DNA of 64,000 nucleotides, from the NCBI RefSeq assembly GCF_002284535.1, contig NZ_NPKH01000034.1, forward strand, positions 1-64,000. Reading direction: 5' to 3'. The position numbers were made by a program, and so were the translations under genes. Below, in pieces: positions 62,578 to 64,000 of this stretch. The first letter of the stretch is position 1, and every line of letters starts with the position of its first letter. This DNA is from Mesorhizobium wenxiniae (GTDB lineage Bacteria > Pseudomonadota > Alphaproteobacteria > Rhizobiales > Rhizobiaceae). The notes beneath the pieces were generated by a model that worked only from the letters and a program-made list of their open reading frames with translations, searched no databases and was not told the DNA's origin.

Positions 62578-64000
62578 TAGGCTTTGATTCTTGCTCCCGC
62601 CGGATCGTAAAGCGGCTCGAGATGGATTTTTGCCGGCGTCCGCTCCATCGCCACCACCAGCTCGTAGTCGCCGGAGGTGAGGAAATCGTCGCTGACGCCA
62701 TCGGCGTTGCGCACATAGCCGTAGCCGATGTTCTTGCCGACCGTGTAGCCATAGCCGCCGCTGGTCAGGTAGCCGACCGGCTCGTTATTGCGCAGGATCG
62801 TTTCGCGCCCGAGCAGCACGATCTCGCAATCTGCGACCGTGAAGCCGGCAAAGCGTTTTTTCGGTGTGCCGCCGCTGATGCTTTCCAGAGCCCGCCTGCC
62901 AAGGAAATCCGTGTTCTTTCTGAGTTTCACCGCCCAGCCGAGGCCGGCCTCCTGCGGCGTGTCATTGGGCGTGATGTCGGAGCCCCAGGCGCGGTAGCCT
63001 TTTTCCAGCCGCAGCGATTCCAGCGCCCGGTAGCCGACCGGGCGGATGCTGTGCTCCTCGCCCGCCGCCATCAGCGCGTCGAAGATTTCGCCCGCCGCCG
63101 CGATTGGCACATGCAGCTCCCAGCCGAGCTCGCCGACATAGGTGACGCGCAGCGCCCGAACTGTGTGGCCGGCGATGGAGATTTCCCGCACATGTCCGAA
63201 CGGAAAAGCGGTGTTCGACACGTCCGCACCGGTCACCGCAGCCAGCACGTCGCGGGCGCGCGGCCCCATCAGCGACAGCGTGCCGAAATCCTCGGTGACA
63301 TCGGTGAGCGTCACGTCGAGCTCGTTGCCGACATGGTCGCCGATCCACGAGAAGTCATGAGTCCTAAAACCGGTGCCGGTGACGACGTAGAATCGTTCTT
63401 CGCCGAGCCGAGCCACGGTCAGATCGGCCTCGATACCGCCGCGCGTGTTGAGAAGCTGCGTGTAGGTCAGCCGGCCGACCGGCTTGGCGACATCGCTGGC
63501 GCAGATCCAGTCGAGCGCCTTCAGCGCGTCGGCGCCGCTCAGTTCGAATTTGGCGAAGGACGACTGGTCGAAGATACCGACGTGCTCGCGCACGTGCCGG
63601 TGTTCGTCGCCGACCGGAGCGAACCAGTTCTGCCGGCCCATCGAATAGATGTCCTTCGGCTCGACGCCTTCCGGCGCAAACCAGTTCGGCCGCTCCCAAC
63701 CGAGTTTGGAGCCGAACACGGCGCGCTGCTTTTGTAGCCGTTCATAGAGCGGCGACACGATCCGCGGCCGGCCCGTGACATACTCCTCATGCGGGAAGCC
63801 GATCGTGTAGTGCTGGCCATAGGCTTCCAGCGTGCGGTCGCGGACCCATTGCCGGTCGCGGTGCAGGTCGGAAAAGCGTCTGATATCGACCACCCACAGA
63901 TCGAGTGGCGCCTCGCCGTCGACCACCCATTGCGCCAGCACCCAGCCGGCGCCGCCGCCCGCAGCGATGCCGAAGGCGTTGAAGCCGGCGCCGACGAACA
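62577..64000 (-). CDS. Dimethylglycine/sarcosine dehydrogenase-like protein, C-terminal part (gene continues past the window)
   Basis: The frame is open to the window edge, and its first visible residues (FVGAGFNAFGIAAGGGAGWVLAQWVVDGE) are the end of an FAD-binding DAO domain. The linker (RRFSDLHRDRQWVRDRTLEAYG) leads to a GcvT-like tetrahydrofolate-binding domain (VGIFDQSSFAKFELSGADALKALDWICASDV, ending with the GcvT C-terminal barrel SGGYGYTVGKNIGYGYV). Enzymes of this layout demethylate methylglycines and pass the carbon to folate. The 5' part, including the FAD motif GxGxxG, is outside the window. Confidence 0.88.
   Translation of the reverse strand, partial: FVGAGFNAFGIAAGGGAGWVLAQWVVDGEAPLDLWVVDIRRFSDLHRDRQWVRDRTLEAYGQHYTIGFPHEEYVTGRPRIVSPLYERLQKQRAVFGSKLGWERPNWFAPEGVEPKDIYSMGRQNWFAPVGDEHRHVREHVGIFDQSSFAKFELSGADALKALDWICASDVAKPVGRLTYTQLLNTRGGIEADLTVARLGEERFYVVTGTGFRTHDFSWIGDHVGNELDVTLTDVTEDFGTLSLMGPRARDVLAAVTGADVSNTAFPFGHVREISIAGHTVRALRVTYVGELGWELHVPIAAAGEIFDALMAAGEEHSIRPVGYRALESLRLEKGYRAWGSDITPNDTPQEAGLGWAVKLRKNTDFLGRRALESISGGTPKKRFAGFTVADCEIVLLGRETILRNNEPVGYLTSGGYGYTVGKNIGYGYVRNADGVSDDFLTSGDYELVVAMERTPAKIHLEPLYDPAGARIKA

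Overview
The window looks like a chromosomal segment of a Mesorhizobium-like member of the Rhizobiales. The evidence is high GC with strong codon bias, an ActS/ActR redox pair, a GlpSTPQUV-type ABC transporter, an Irr (ICE) iron box, MmcB, a malic enzyme-phosphotransacetylase fusion, and several rhizobium-type intergenic palindromes. It is mostly housekeeping and catabolic DNA, with one small insertion-like segment near the right end (60.9-62.6 kb).

Layout. 0-3 kb: a broken acyltransferase and prpE. 3-4.2 kb: a secreted DUF2259 protein, a 38-residue membrane peptide and a possible small RNA. 4.2-14.3 kb: one long minus-strand operon that joins a six-gene ABC importer (binding protein, two permeases, a DUF2160 membrane protein, two ATPases) to a complete PEP-dependent dihydroxyacetone kinase (DhaL, DhaM, HPr, Enzyme I, DhaK) plus an unknown protein. 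14.5-20.2 kb: PIG-L deacetylase, HrpB helicase carrying an in-frame palindromic insertion, and actSR. 20.2-26.1 kb: nhaA with a structured leader, mmcB, tRNA-Cys, small enzymes, a frameshifted cueR, an L,D-transpeptidase, nfuA under an Irr-type box, and a universal stress protein. 26.2-32.4 kb: trpS, murJ and glnD. 32.5-36.5 kb: copper ATPase with a MerR-type promoter, a DUF305 protein and an aldo/keto reductase. 36.5-43.7 kb: mutS divergent from maeB, then adenosine kinase and an EI24/CysZ-like membrane protein. 43.8-51 kb: a hydroxyproline dehydratase/PEP-mutase-like pair, an exported protein, a HAD phosphatase, dut, an Lrp regulator divergent from DUF6356 and glutamine amidotransferase genes, and an amidase. 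51-60.2 kb: an FAD oxidoreductase, prfC, a VOC protein, ilvD, a cytosine-deaminase-like amidohydrolase, a lipoprotein, a DMT exporter and a choline-kinase-like protein. 60.4-64 kb: two methyltransferases, a 110-bp MITE-like element, a 137-bp direct repeat, and the 3' part of a dimethylglycine/sarcosine dehydrogenase that runs off the window.

How the genes work together. The clearest system is the 4.2-14.3 kb operon. An ABC importer of the glycerol (GlpSTPQUV) type feeds a PTS-driven triose kinase that has its own private Enzyme I and HPr, so uptake uses ATP and phosphorylation uses PEP. A perfect 9-bp inverted repeat upstream is a likely operator. Copper handling (CueR-type promoter, CopA, DUF305) is intact except that the only cueR in the window is frameshifted. 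No CRISPR array, prophage or intact insertion sequence was seen. Noncoding structure is rich: dispersed palindromes, REP-like hairpins abutting stop codons, 15-bp tandem repeats, one in-frame palindromic element inside hrpB, and one short element with perfect terminal inverted repeats and flanking direct repeats.
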